64,000 bases of DNA. Source: Streptomyces albireticuli. Its GTDB lineage: Bacteria > Actinomycetota > Actinomycetes > Streptomycetales > Streptomycetaceae. Of this stretch, positions 25,535 through 33,258 are shown piece after piece; positions within the stretch are counted from its first letter, which is position 1; the number at the start of each line of letters is the position of its first letter. Below the pieces are notes generated by a model, which saw only the letters and a program-made list of their open reading frames with translations, was not told the DNA's origin and made no database searches. The stretch spans positions 6,047,501 to 6,111,500 of the forward strand of contig NZ_CP021744.1 of NCBI RefSeq assembly GCF_002192455.1, written 5' to 3'. A program made the translations under genes and the position numbers.

Positions 25535-26878
25535 GTGAGCGAGTCGAAGCCGGCCGGCGCCGGTAAGGGCAGGAGCGCCGGGGACGCCGAGAGGGAGGTC
25601 GTCGACCTCTGCCGCGATCTGATCCGGATCGACACCAGTAACTACGGCGACCACTCCGGGCCGGGCGAGCGCGCCGCCGCCGAGTACGTGGCCGAGAAGC
25701 TCGCCGAGGTCGGTCTCGAGCCGCAGATCTTCGAGTCCCACAAGGGCCGCGCCTCGACGGTGGCGAGGATCGAGGGCGAGGACCCGTCCCGCCCGGCCCT
25801 GCTCATCCACGGCCACACCGACGTCGTCCCGGCCAACGCCGAGGACTGGACCCACCACCCCTTCGCGGGCGAGATCGCCGACGGCTGCCTGTGGGGGCGC
25901 GGCGCGGTCGACATGAAGGACATGGACGCGATGACCCTCGCGGTCGTCCGCGACCGGATGCGCTCCGGGCGCAAGCCCCCGCGCGACATCGTGCTGGCCT
26001 TCCTCGCGGACGAGGAGGCCGGCGGCGTCTACGGCGCCCGCCACCTGGTGGACAAGCACCCCGGGCTCTTCGAGGGGGTGACCGAGGCGATCGGCGAGGT
26101 CGGCGGCTTCTCCTTCACCGTCAACGAGAACCTGCGGCTCTATCTGATCGAGACCGCCCAGAAGGGCATGCACTGGATGCGGCTCACCGTGGACGGCACC
26201 GCCGGGCACGGCTCGATGACCAACAAGGACAACGCGATCACGGAGCTGTGCGAGGCGGTCGGCCGGCTCGGGCGGCACGAGTTCCCGGTCCGGGTGACCA
26301 AGACCGTGCGGTCCTTCCTCGACGAGCTCTCCGACGCGCTCGGCACCCCGCTCGACCCCGAGGACATGGAGACGACGCTCGCCAAGCTGGGCGGCATCGC
26401 CAAGATGATCGGCACCACCCTGCGCAACACCGCGGCCCCGACCATGCTCGGCGCCGGGTACAAGGTGAACGTCATCCCGGGCCAGGCCGTCGCGCACGTC
26501 GACGGCCGGTTCCTGCCGGGGTACGAGGAGGAGTTCCTCGCCGACCTCGACCGGATCCTCGGGCCGCGGGTCAGGCGCGAGGACGTCCACGCGGACAAGG
26601 CGCTGGAGACGAGCTTCGACGGCGCCCTCGTCGACGCGATGCAGTCGGCGCTCAAGGCCGAGGACCCGATCGCGCGGGCCGTGCCGTACATGCTCTCCGG
26701 CGGCACCGACGCCAAGTCCTTCGACGACCTCGGCATCCGCTGCTTCGGCTTCGCGCCGCTCCAGCTGCCGCCGGAGCTCGACTTCGCGGGGATGTTCCAC
26801 GGCGTCGACGAGCGGGTACCGCTGGAGGGCCTGAAGTTCGGCGCACGGGTGCTCGACCGGTTCATCGATCAGTGCTGA
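25535..26878 (+). CDS. M20 family metallopeptidase (ArgE/DapE-like)
   Basis: A 447-residue zinc peptidase. Metal ligands appear in order: His in LLIHGHTDVV, Asp in GRGAVDMKDMDA, Glu-Glu in FLADEEAGG, and a late His in FHGVDERVPLEGL. The dimerisation (lid) domain lies between. M20 enzymes cleave dipeptides or acylated amino acids in the cytosol. GTG at 25535 follows AGAGGAGG; the frame extends upstream without a ribosome site. It lies directly upstream of the chaplin genes on the same strand, separated by 129 bases containing their promoter. Confidence 0.9.
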   Translation: MSESKPAGAGKGRSAGDAEREVVDLCRDLIRIDTSNYGDHSGPGERAAAEYVAEKLAEVGLEPQIFESHKGRASTVARIEGEDPSRPALLIHGHTDVVPANAEDWTHHPFAGEIADGCLWGRGAVDMKDMDAMTLAVVRDRMRSGRKPPRDIVLAFLADEEAGGVYGARHLVDKHPGLFEGVTEAIGEVGGFSFTVNENLRLYLIETAQKGMHWMRLTVDGTAGHGSMTNKDNAITELCEAVGRLGRHEFPVRVTKTVRSFLDELSDALGTPLDPEDMETTLAKLGGIAKMIGTTLRNTAAPTMLGAGYKVNVIPGQAVAHVDGRFLPGYEEEFLADLDRILGPRVRREDVHADKALETSFDGALVDAMQSALKAEDPIARAVPYMLSGGTDAKSFDDLGIRCFGFAPLQLPPELDFAGMFHGVDERVPLEGLKFGARVLDRFIDQC

Positions 26879-26932
26879 AACATCGTAAGTTCGTTTCTTC
26901 GCCACCGGAAAGGGTGAATGAATTGAGGGTTG

Positions 26933-26960
26933 CGTAGCCCGATTACCTCCTCGTCGTTAC
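26933..26960 (+). promoter_or_regulatory. Predicted BldN-type promoter of the short chaplin gene
   Basis: CGTAGC at 26933-26938 and CGTTAC at 26955-26960 are separated by exactly 16 bases, resembling the CGTAAC-16-CGTTGA pattern recognised by the developmental sigma factor BldN, on which chaplin genes depend. Transcription would start near 26967, giving a leader of about 40 bases. Each hexamer differs from consensus by one or two bases. Confidence 0.5.
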
Positions 26961-27007
26961 AGGTGTGCGGTCCGCGGCTGGGACCGCTTGCCAACTAGGA
27001 GGAATCC

Positions 27008-27241
27008 ATGCTCAAGAAGGTTGTCGCTGCTGCGGCGGTCACCGGTGGCGTCGTACTGGCGGGCTCGGGCATCGCCATGGCCAGCTCGGGTGCGCAGGGC
27101 GCCGCGGTGAACTCCCCCGGCGTCGTGTCGGGGAACGTCATCCAGGTGCCTGTCCAGGTCCCGGTGAACCTCTGCGGCAACTCGATCAACGTCGTCGGGC
27201 TGCTGAACCCCACCTTCGGCAACAAGTGCGTCAACAACTGA
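27008..27241 (+). CDS. chpH: Short chaplin (ChpH-like)
   Basis: A 77-residue secreted protein: a signal peptide (about residues 1-25, LKKVVAAAAVTGGVVLAGSG) then one chaplin domain, SSGAQGAAVNSPGVVSGNVI onwards, with Cys56 and Cys74 placed to form the conserved disulfide. Short chaplins assemble into amyloid-like fibrils that lower surface tension and coat aerial hyphae. AGGAGG precedes the ATG. Its position directly before chpC matches the chpH-chpC pair of Streptomyces coelicolor, which is why the symbol chpH is preferred over chpE. Confidence 0.9.
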   Translation: MLKKVVAAAAVTGGVVLAGSGIAMASSGAQGAAVNSPGVVSGNVIQVPVQVPVNLCGNSINVVGLLNPTFGNKCVNN

Positions 27242-27274
27242 CGTTGTGCCTCATCCCGTAAAGGGTGTGAAGGG

Positions 27275-27312
27275 CGGCTCCGGGGTGCGCTGCGTGCGCG
27301 CCTCCGGAGCCG
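27275..27312 (+). terminator. Hairpin between chpH and chpC
   Basis: CGGCTCCGG (27275-27283) and CCGGAGCCG (27304-27312) form a perfect 9-bp stem with a 20-base loop that can itself fold (gcgctgcgtgcgc). It lies 34 bases after the chpH stop and may terminate or attenuate transcription into chpC. Confidence 0.6.
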
Positions 27313-27386
27313 TCCGGTCTTCCTGCGCGTGGGCCTCGTGCGCCCACGCGTGTTCCGCACGGTAAGGCAAGAGAGGCAGTAACGTC

Positions 27387-28286
27387 ATGCGACAGGTGGC
27401 CAAGAAGAGCTTGATCACCGCGGCGGCGGCAAGTGGCGTGATCGCCATGACCGGCGCGTACTCCTACGCGGACTCGGGGGCCCACGGCGCGGCCTCCCAC
27501 TCGCCGGGTGTGGCGTCCGGTAACACCGTCCAGGTCCCCGTGCACGTCCCGGTGAACGCCTGCGGCAACACCGTGAACGTGATCGGTGCGCTCAACCCGG
27601 CCTCGGGCAACCGCTGTGCCAACGGCGGCGACCACGGCAAGGGCGGCCACGGCAAGGGCGGCGGCAACCACGGCGGAGGGGGCGCGCACGGCGCGGCCTC
27701 CGACTCCCCGGGCGTCGCCTCCGGTAACACCGTCCAGGTCCCGGTGCACGTCCCGGTGAACGCCTGCGGCAACAGCGTCAGCGTCGTCGGCATCGGGAAC
27801 TCCGCCACCGGCAACGGCTGCGCCAACGCCGGTGGCCACGTCGGTGGTCACGACCACCAGTGGCCGGGTCACCCCGGGCACCAGAACCCGCCCCACCAGC
27901 CTCCGGGCAAGCCGGGGGAGCACAAGCCCCCCACGCACCACACCCCGGGGCACGAGCAGCCCGGCCACAAGCCGCCTGCCCACCCCCACAAGCCGGCGGA
28001 CCACAAGCCCGCCGAGCACCCGGCCGGCCACAAGCCGGGCGGACACCCCACGGGTCACAAGCCCACCGGGGAGCACCCCGCGCACATCACCCCCGCTGCG
28101 CACCGCACCCCGGCCGAGGTGAAGGACGCCCACCGTGACGGTGGCGTCCTCGCGGCCCCGGCGGCCAAGGCCGTCGAGCTCGCGCACACCGGCGCGGGTC
28201 AGCTCGGCATGGCCGGCGCCGCCAGCGCCGGACTGCTCCTGGGCGGGGCGGTCATCTACCGCCGCGCCCGCGCCGCGCAGAACTGA
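27387..28286 (+). CDS. chpC: Long chaplin with sortase anchor (ChpC-like)
   Basis: A 299-residue secreted, wall-anchored chaplin. After a signal peptide (cleavage near residue 28, YSYADS) come two chaplin domains, about residues 32-78 (Cys59, Cys77) and 100-146 (Cys127, Cys145), joined by a Gly/His/Lys linker. Residues about 150-245 are a Pro/His/Lys-rich wall spacer with repeated HKP and GHKP words. The C-terminus has the sortase motif LAHTG (about 265-269), a hydrophobic helix and the basic tail YRRARAAQN. Sortase attaches it to peptidoglycan, where it anchors short chaplin fibrils. The spacer is unusually rich in histidine. Confidence 0.93.
   Translation: MRQVAKKSLITAAAASGVIAMTGAYSYADSGAHGAASHSPGVASGNTVQVPVHVPVNACGNTVNVIGALNPASGNRCANGGDHGKGGHGKGGGNHGGGGAHGAASDSPGVASGNTVQVPVHVPVNACGNSVSVVGIGNSATGNGCANAGGHVGGHDHQWPGHPGHQNPPHQPPGKPGEHKPPTHHTPGHEQPGHKPPAHPHKPADHKPAEHPAGHKPGGHPTGHKPTGEHPAHITPAAHRTPAEVKDAHRDGGVLAAPAAKAVELAHTGAGQLGMAGAASAGLLLGGAVIYRRARAAQN
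27516..27774 (+). repeat. Near-identical DNA repeat encoding the two chaplin domains of chpC
   Basis: The 55 bases at 27516-27570 recur at 27720-27774 with a single mismatch (27539 c, 27743 g), covering SGNTVQVPVHVPVNACGN of both domains. The flanks differ more. Such identity at wobble positions points to recent duplication or gene conversion between the domains. Confidence 0.8.
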
Positions 28287-28325
28287 TCCGGCTCACCCCG
28301 GACGGAGCGCACCAGGCACACAGCA

Positions 28326-28359
28326 CGGAGCGGGGCCCGCGGCCGCGGGCCCCGCTCCG
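28326..28359. terminator. 34-bp perfect palindrome, bidirectional terminator
   Basis: CGGAGCGGGGCCCGCGG is followed directly by its exact complement, a 17-bp stem with no spare bases. It lies between the convergent chpC and DUF5703 genes and is expected to stop transcription from both. Confidence 0.8.
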
Positions 28360-28366
28360 TATGCGT

Positions 28367-28555
28367 TCACCATGTGGCACGCAGCTGGCGGATGATCCGG
28401 CGTCGCAGCCGCACCCGGCGGCTGCCGTCGGGATAGAGTCGCAGTCGGTCCAACTCCCAGTGTCTGTACTCGGCATGGTCGGTCAGCAGGCGTGTGGCCG
28501 CCCCTCGGGAGACCCCGCGAGGCACATACACATCACAGAATTCGTATTCCGGCAT
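28367..28555 (-). CDS. DUF5703 family protein
   Basis: A 62-residue basic protein, EYEFCDVYVPRGVSRGAATR at the N-terminus and RRVRLRRRIIRQLRATW at the C-terminus. The family is restricted to actinomycetes, and this is its full length. It is often found next to the chaplin/M20 region. The strongly basic C-terminus could bind nucleic acid or membrane, but no function is established. It diverges from the gene at 28603 with only 47 bases between. Confidence 0.8.
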   Translation of the reverse strand: MPEYEFCDVYVPRGVSRGAATRLLTDHAEYRHWELDRLRLYPDGSRRVRLRRRIIRQLRATW

Positions 28556-28602
28556 CGCATCTATTGTGCGGGAACGGCCCCGGTGCGGATAGCGTCTGCA
28601 CT

Positions 28603-29316
28603 ATGTCTGATGCTGCGCAGCCAACCGCTGCCGAGGTACGCGCCGCCGCCGAGGCGGTCAAAGCCGCGCTGGACCGTCACCTCGCCGCCGTCGAACGCCG
28701 GTCGGGGGAGGACGACCCGGCCGTCTACGCCGCGTTCAACGAGCTGGCCGCGACAGCGGAGGCGTACGACGAACTGTTGTACGACGTCTATGACGAGGTG
28801 ACCCCCTTCGAGATCCCGGGCGACGACGCGCTGCCCGCCTACGCGGGGCCGGAGGAGCCCAGCGCCCTGAGCGTCCTGATCCGCCGGGACTACGCGGTGG
28901 TCGAGCCCCAGCGGCTCCTCGCCCAGGCCCAGCGGGTCGCCGACCTCGATCCGGACGTCGCCGCGGACGCGGGGATGCCGGGCGGCGCGGCGGGCATCGT
29001 CGGCAGCAGTGTGCACGCCGCGCTCGGCGTGCTCTTCGGCGAGTACGAACCCGACGAGATCGCCTCCCGGCACAAGGAGTTCGGCCTGGAGGAGGGCGAC
29101 TCCACGCTCTGGGTCGCCGCCGCCGAGGACCAGGCGGAGCCGGGGGAGTGGCTCGGCGCGCCCTTCGACCAGGCCGACCCGCAGCGCGTCATCTGCCGCT
29201 TCGACGTCAGCGCCGTCTTCGACGAGGACCTGGACCTCGACGACGACGGTGACGAGGCCGAGGACGGCGGCCGTGAGGCGGCCGGCGGGGCAGGCCCCGG
29301 GGCCCCGGGGCGCTGA
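28603..29316 (+). CDS. Conserved Streptomyces hypothetical protein
   Basis: A 237-residue soluble, acidic protein without recognised domain. The N-terminus is helical (TAAEVRAAAEAVKAALDRHL), the middle contains SALSVLIRRDYAVVEPQRLL and VHAALGVLFGEYEPDEIASR, and the C-terminus is an Asp/Glu-rich tail (FDEDLDLDDDGDEAED). The ATG at 28603 has no ribosome site but follows a possible -10 (GATAGCGT), suggesting a leaderless message. Its place between the chaplins and mshC is conserved in the genus, as far as I recall. Confidence 0.7.
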   Translation: MSDAAQPTAAEVRAAAEAVKAALDRHLAAVERRSGEDDPAVYAAFNELAATAEAYDELLYDVYDEVTPFEIPGDDALPAYAGPEEPSALSVLIRRDYAVVEPQRLLAQAQRVADLDPDVAADAGMPGGAAGIVGSSVHAALGVLFGEYEPDEIASRHKEFGLEEGDSTLWVAAAEDQAEPGEWLGAPFDQADPQRVICRFDVSAVFDEDLDLDDDGDEAEDGGREAAGGAGPGAPGR

Positions 29317-29425
29317 CCTCGCGCGTACGGGCTCACCCCGGCGGTGAGCCCGTACGCCCCGGGGCGCTCCGGCGTCGGGGCCGGGCCCTGACCGGGCCCT
29401 CCCGGGACACCGGCAGGCCCCGGCG

Positions 29426-32068
29426 TCACTCCGCCGGGCGCCCCTGTGCCCGCAGCAGCGAACGGAGCCGCGTCGTCCGCTCCTTCGCGGGGACCTCGGC
29501 GACGGCACGGGGCAGTGCCTGCTCGACGCCGTGCACGACCGACAGATGCCGCTCCGCCCTGCCGAACGCGGTGTAGACCCACGACCGCGTGAGCGTCCGG
29601 GCGGCGTCGCCCGGCAGCACCACCACGGCGGCCGGCCAGCGCACCCCGGCGGCCTGGTGCGCCGTCACCGCCCAGCCGTGCCGGACCTCCTCGCCGACCC
29701 GCTCCCTCGGCACGACCACGGGCGTGCCGCCGCAGTCCAGGCGCAGCCCTTCCGCGTCCGCGGAGACCACGGTGCCGGTCACCGTCCGGCCGGGCGCCGG
29801 GACGTACGCGATCCGGTCGCCGGGGTCGAAGCCGCCGAACCGGCCGGGGCCGGGGTTGAGCCGCTCCTTGAGCGCCGCGTTGAGCGCGCGGGTGCCGGCG
29901 GGGCCGCCGTGGCCCGGGGTGATGACCTGGGTCCGCTCGGCCGGCACGCCGATCGCGCGCGGGACGGAGTCCGCGACCAGCTGGACCGTGCGGTGCACGG
30001 CCTCCGCGGGCTCCCGCACGGGCACGATCACGACCTCCTTGCCGGGGGCCTCGACCTGGCTCAGCTCCCCGACGCCGATCCCCGACACCAGCTCGCCGAT
30101 CGGGCCGGGGTCCGGGGTGCGCGAGACGACCACCGGGCAGGCCTGGGCCGCGAGGACGTCCGCGAAGACCCTGCCGGGGCCCGCCGACCACAGCACGCCC
30201 GGGTCGCCGCTCAGCACCAGCCGGGTGCCGTCCGCCAGCGACTCCACGAGCATCGCGGCGGCCTCGACGTCGAGCTGCGGGGCGTCCAGCACGGCGAGCA
30301 GGTCGAGCGCGAGCGCGCCGTCGGCGTCCCGGCCCGGGCCCTCCCGCCCGGCCAGCAGCCCCGCGACGGTGACGGCCGCGCCGTCACCGAGCCCGGCGGC
30401 CCGCCGCTTGCCGTCCTCGGTGTGCACGGCTACGCACGCCCGCACCCCCGCCGCCCGCGCCGCGAGCACCGCCGCCACGACCTCGGCGCGCGAGGCCTCG
30501 CCGCCGCTGTGCGCCACGACGCCGGCGCCCGCGACCGCGCGGACCAGCTCGGCACCGGACGCCGACACGGTGGCGGCCGCGAGGGCCTCCCAGTCGGGGG
30601 AGGGAGTGGTGCCGACGCCACCGGGAGCGGCTTCCGCCTGCTCGGGGGCGTCGGCGGCGTCCGCCGCGTCGGGTTCCGGCTCGCCCGTCGGGTCGGCCGG
30701 GGCCTTGGATGCCGCGGCCTCCGGCGTGCGGGAGCCGACCTTCTCCGTCCCGTCACCCGTCACCTCGGGCGCGTCCGGGGCGCCGGCGGGCTCCGCGTTC
30801 TCGTCCGCCGCGTCGGTGTCCGGCCCGTCCGCCGGGTCGGCGGAGGCTGCGGCCTTTGGCGTGTGGGAGCCGGCTTCCTTCGCCTGGTCACTCGCGACCC
30901 CGGGCGCGTCCGGGGTCACGGCGTCCGCCGCGTCGGGTTCCGGCTCGCCCGTCGGGTCGGCCGGGGCCTTGGATGCCGCGGCCTCCGGCGTGCGGGAGCC
31001 GGCTTCCTCCGTCCCGTCACCCGTCGCCCCGGGCTCGTCCGGGGTGACGGCGGGCTCCGGCTCGAAGTTGTTGATCAGGCGGCCGAGGCCGTCCGCGAGG
31101 CTCTCCTCGGCCATGGCGAAGCGGTCCAGGCCCAGCAGCAGCCGGACCGGGACCTCCGCGTCCGGGTCGGCCTCGCGCGCGGCGCGGGCGGCGGCCGGGT
31201 TCTCCAGCGCCTCCTCGAAGACCAGGACGGCGCCCTCCGCGAGGGCGCTCTGAAGGGCCTCGTCCGGGTCCGGCACCGCGTGCCGGGTGAGGGCGGAGCG
31301 CAGGACCGACGCCTCCAGCACCGTGTGCCCGGCGTCCGCCGCGCGCTCCAGCAGCCAGACCGTCAGGGCCTGGGCCCGGCGCTCGTCGTCCGGACCGCAC
31401 TCGGCGCCGAGCAGGGCCCGCGCGAAGCCGTCCGCCTGCTCGGGCCGCACGCCCGGGACGGCCAGCAGCTGCCAGGGGTCGGCGCGCAGCGCCTCCGCGG
31501 CGTGCTCGCCGAGCGCCTCGGTCACCGGGCCGGTGAGCTGCTCGGGGGCGCCGCCCGCGGCCAGCACCTCACGCACGCTCCCGAGCCCCTCGGCGCTGAC
31601 GACGGGACGTGCGGGCCGCTCGGCCACGGGTGCCGTCGGTGCGGCGGGGGCCACGGGCGCGCCCGCGCGCTGCGGGGCCGGCCGGGCCGGGGGCGCCTGC
31701 CTGCGCGGATCGTTGAAGAACGCCGTCGCGGGCTTCTCCCCGCTCTCGACGGCCCGCACCGCGGCGGCCAGCGCCTCCGCGACGGCGGACCGCTTGGCGG
31801 CGGTGCCGCCCTCGGCCCCCTGCGGGTCCGTGCCCCGCGAGCGCGCGTCCGCGTCCGGCTCCCCGGTGTTCGCGGTCGCCTCCGGGCTCGCGCCCGCCGC
31901 GTCGGCCCCGCCCGTCGGGCCGGACGCCGCCTCCGCACCGGCACCCGCGGCGGACGCCGCCTCCGCACCCGCGCCCCCGGGCGCCTCTCGCTCGGCGGGC
32001 GGCGGTGCCGGGGCGGCCTTCTCCGGCTCCGCCGGTGCGGCTTCGCCGGCGGGGCGATCGGTACTCAC
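29426..32068 (-). CDS. RecD2-like helix-hairpin-helix protein with degenerate helicase domain
   Basis: An 880-residue protein. The N-terminal 110 residues are Ala/Pro/Glu-rich and disordered. Residues about 150-340 resemble the helix-hairpin-helix and N-terminal domains of RecD2 (DPWQLLAVPGVRPEQADGFA; ADGLGRLINNFEPEP). A 150-residue linker of repeats follows, then a RecD-like helicase region from about 495. Where Walker A should be (GGPGTGKT) the sequence reads VAGAGVVAHSGGEAS, without the lysine, and the Walker B DEAS is replaced by LDAPQLD. Later motifs (LVLSGDPGVLWSAGPGRVFA, HGWAVTAHQAAG) remain recognisable. It probably binds DNA but should not hydrolyse ATP. The start GTG overlaps the stop of the aldo/keto reductase (GTGA). 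Confidence 0.75.
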   Translation of the reverse strand: MSTDRPAGEAAPAEPEKAAPAPPPAEREAPGGAGAEAASAAGAGAEAASGPTGGADAAGASPEATANTGEPDADARSRGTDPQGAEGGTAAKRSAVAEALAAAVRAVESGEKPATAFFNDPRRQAPPARPAPQRAGAPVAPAAPTAPVAERPARPVVSAEGLGSVREVLAAGGAPEQLTGPVTEALGEHAAEALRADPWQLLAVPGVRPEQADGFARALLGAECGPDDERRAQALTVWLLERAADAGHTVLEASVLRSALTRHAVPDPDEALQSALAEGAVLVFEEALENPAAARAAREADPDAEVPVRLLLGLDRFAMAEESLADGLGRLINNFEPEPAVTPDEPGATGDGTEEAGSRTPEAAASKAPADPTGEPEPDAADAVTPDAPGVASDQAKEAGSHTPKAAASADPADGPDTDAADENAEPAGAPDAPEVTGDGTEKVGSRTPEAAASKAPADPTGEPEPDAADAADAPEQAEAAPGGVGTTPSPDWEALAAATVSASGAELVRAVAGAGVVAHSGGEASRAEVVAAVLAARAAGVRACVAVHTEDGKRRAAGLGDGAAVTVAGLLAGREGPGRDADGALALDLLAVLDAPQLDVEAAAMLVESLADGTRLVLSGDPGVLWSAGPGRVFADVLAAQACPVVVSRTPDPGPIGELVSGIGVGELSQVEAPGKEVVIVPVREPAEAVHRTVQLVADSVPRAIGVPAERTQVITPGHGGPAGTRALNAALKERLNPGPGRFGGFDPGDRIAYVPAPGRTVTGTVVSADAEGLRLDCGGTPVVVPRERVGEEVRHGWAVTAHQAAGVRWPAAVVVLPGDAARTLTRSWVYTAFGRAERHLSVVHGVEQALPRAVAEVPAKERTTRLRSLLRAQGRPAE
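30655..31001 (-). repeat. 83-bp perfect direct repeat inside the RecD2-like gene
   Basis: Bases 30655-30737 are identical to 30919-31001 (period 264). Both encode the linker words SRTPEAAASKAPADPTGEPE, and a third, diverged copy (SHTPKAAASADPADGPD) lies between. The repeat keeps frame (264 = 88 codons), so recombination between copies would delete or duplicate a linker module without breaking the gene. Confidence 0.9.
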
Positions 32069-33048
32069 AGGGTGCTCCAGTCCTGATCGGGATAGCGGTG
32101 CACAGGGGCCGACACGTCGTCGAGCGCCTGGCAGATCTCGTCCGGAAGCGTAAGCGCCTCCACTGACAACGCCGCCCGCAGCTGCTGGGCGTTCCGCGCG
32201 CCGACGATCGGGGCGGTCACCCCGGGGCGGTCGCGCACCCACGCCAGCGCGACCTTCAGGGACGTCGTCGCGAGCCCGTCCGCCGCCGTGGCGACGGCGT
32301 CCACGACCCGGCCCGCCGTCTCGTCCAGATACGGGGCGACGAAGGGCGCGAGGCTCTCCGAGGCGCCCCGCGAGTCGGCGGGGGTCGCGTGGCGGTACTT
32401 GCCGGTGAGGACGCCGCGGCCGAGCGGCGAGGACGGCAGCACCCCGATGCCCAGGTCGAGCGCGGCGGGCAGCACCTCGCGCTCGATGCCGCGCTGGAGC
32501 AGTGAGTACTCCATCTGCGTGCCGGCCAGCCGGGTCCGTATGCCCGGCGCGGCGAGCTGCCAGGTGGCGGCCTTGGCGAGCTGCCAGCCGCTGAAGTTGG
32601 AGACGCCCGCATAGCGGGCCCGCCCGCTGCTGACGGCGATGTCGACCGCCTGGAGGGTCTCCTCGACCGGTGTCCAGGGGTCGAAGGCATGGATCTGCCA
32701 CAGGTCCACATGGTCCGTGCCGAGCCGCTCCAGGGAGGCGTCGAGCGCCGAGAGCAGATGCCCCCGCGAGCCGTCGAAGCGGCGGTCGGGGTCGGGGACG
32801 CTGCCCGACTTGGTCGCGATGACCAGATCGCGGCGCGGGACGAGCTCCTCCATCAGCTGCCCCAGGAGATACTCCGCGCCACCGTCCGCGTAGACATCCG
32901 CGGTGTCGACGAGGGTGCCGCCCGCTTCCCAGAACGTCTTGAGCTGTTCGGCGGCGTCGTGCTCACTCGTGTCCCGGCCCCAGGTGAGCGTGCCGAGCCC
33001 GATCCGGGATACCCGCAGCCCCGTGCGGCCGAGATGCCTTAGCTCCAT
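32065..33048 (-). CDS. Aldo/keto reductase
   Basis: A 327-residue TIM-barrel NADPH-dependent reductase. The catalytic tetrad is visible: Asp-Tyr in LVDTADVYADGGAE, Lys in LVIATKSG, and His in DLWQIHAFDP. The coenzyme end has SSPLGRGVLTG and PIVGARN. The substrate is unknown. The ATG at 33048 begins the family start MELRHLGRTGLRVS. It is the first gene of an operon with the RecD2-like gene (4-base overlap). Confidence 0.93.
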   Translation of the reverse strand: MELRHLGRTGLRVSRIGLGTLTWGRDTSEHDAAEQLKTFWEAGGTLVDTADVYADGGAEYLLGQLMEELVPRRDLVIATKSGSVPDPDRRFDGSRGHLLSALDASLERLGTDHVDLWQIHAFDPWTPVEETLQAVDIAVSSGRARYAGVSNFSGWQLAKAATWQLAAPGIRTRLAGTQMEYSLLQRGIEREVLPAALDLGIGVLPSSPLGRGVLTGKYRHATPADSRGASESLAPFVAPYLDETAGRVVDAVATAADGLATTSLKVALAWVRDRPGVTAPIVGARNAQQLRAALSVEALTLPDEICQALDDVSAPVHRYPDQDWSTL

Positions 33049-33211
33049 GAGCGCTGACCCTACTGGCCGCGGCACACCCCGTGGCGCCCTGTGGATAACC
33101 CCGCGGCCGAGGCGTTGACCAGGTAATCGGCCCGACAACCGGCCGGGTGGCGGGCCGGGCGGGCGGCGACGTGGTGCCGGCACACCGATGACGTACTCCG
33201 GTCCGGCGCGC

Positions 33212-33247
33212 TACAGTCCCCGGGACAACGACGTTACTGATCAGTAA
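33212..33247 (+). promoter_or_regulatory. Promoter with 14-bp perfect palindromic operator for the LLM gene
   Basis: A possible -10 TACAGT (33212-33217) has ATGACG/TGACGT about 17 bases upstream. The perfect palindrome TTACTGATCAGTAA (33234-33247) begins about ten bases after the predicted transcription start and ends next to the ribosome site AGGGGAG. The placement fits a repressor of the TetR type; no regulator gene is adjacent. Confidence 0.6.
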
Positions 33248-33258
33248 GGGGAGTCGGC

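Noticed and set aside
25334..26905. Long minus-strand open frame opposite the M20 peptidase
   Set aside because: Antisense shadow; the plus strand has all metal ligands of the peptidase.
30655..31001. Insertion sequence or transposon ends
   Set aside because: The repeats are direct, in frame and inside a continuous coding region, with no transposase.
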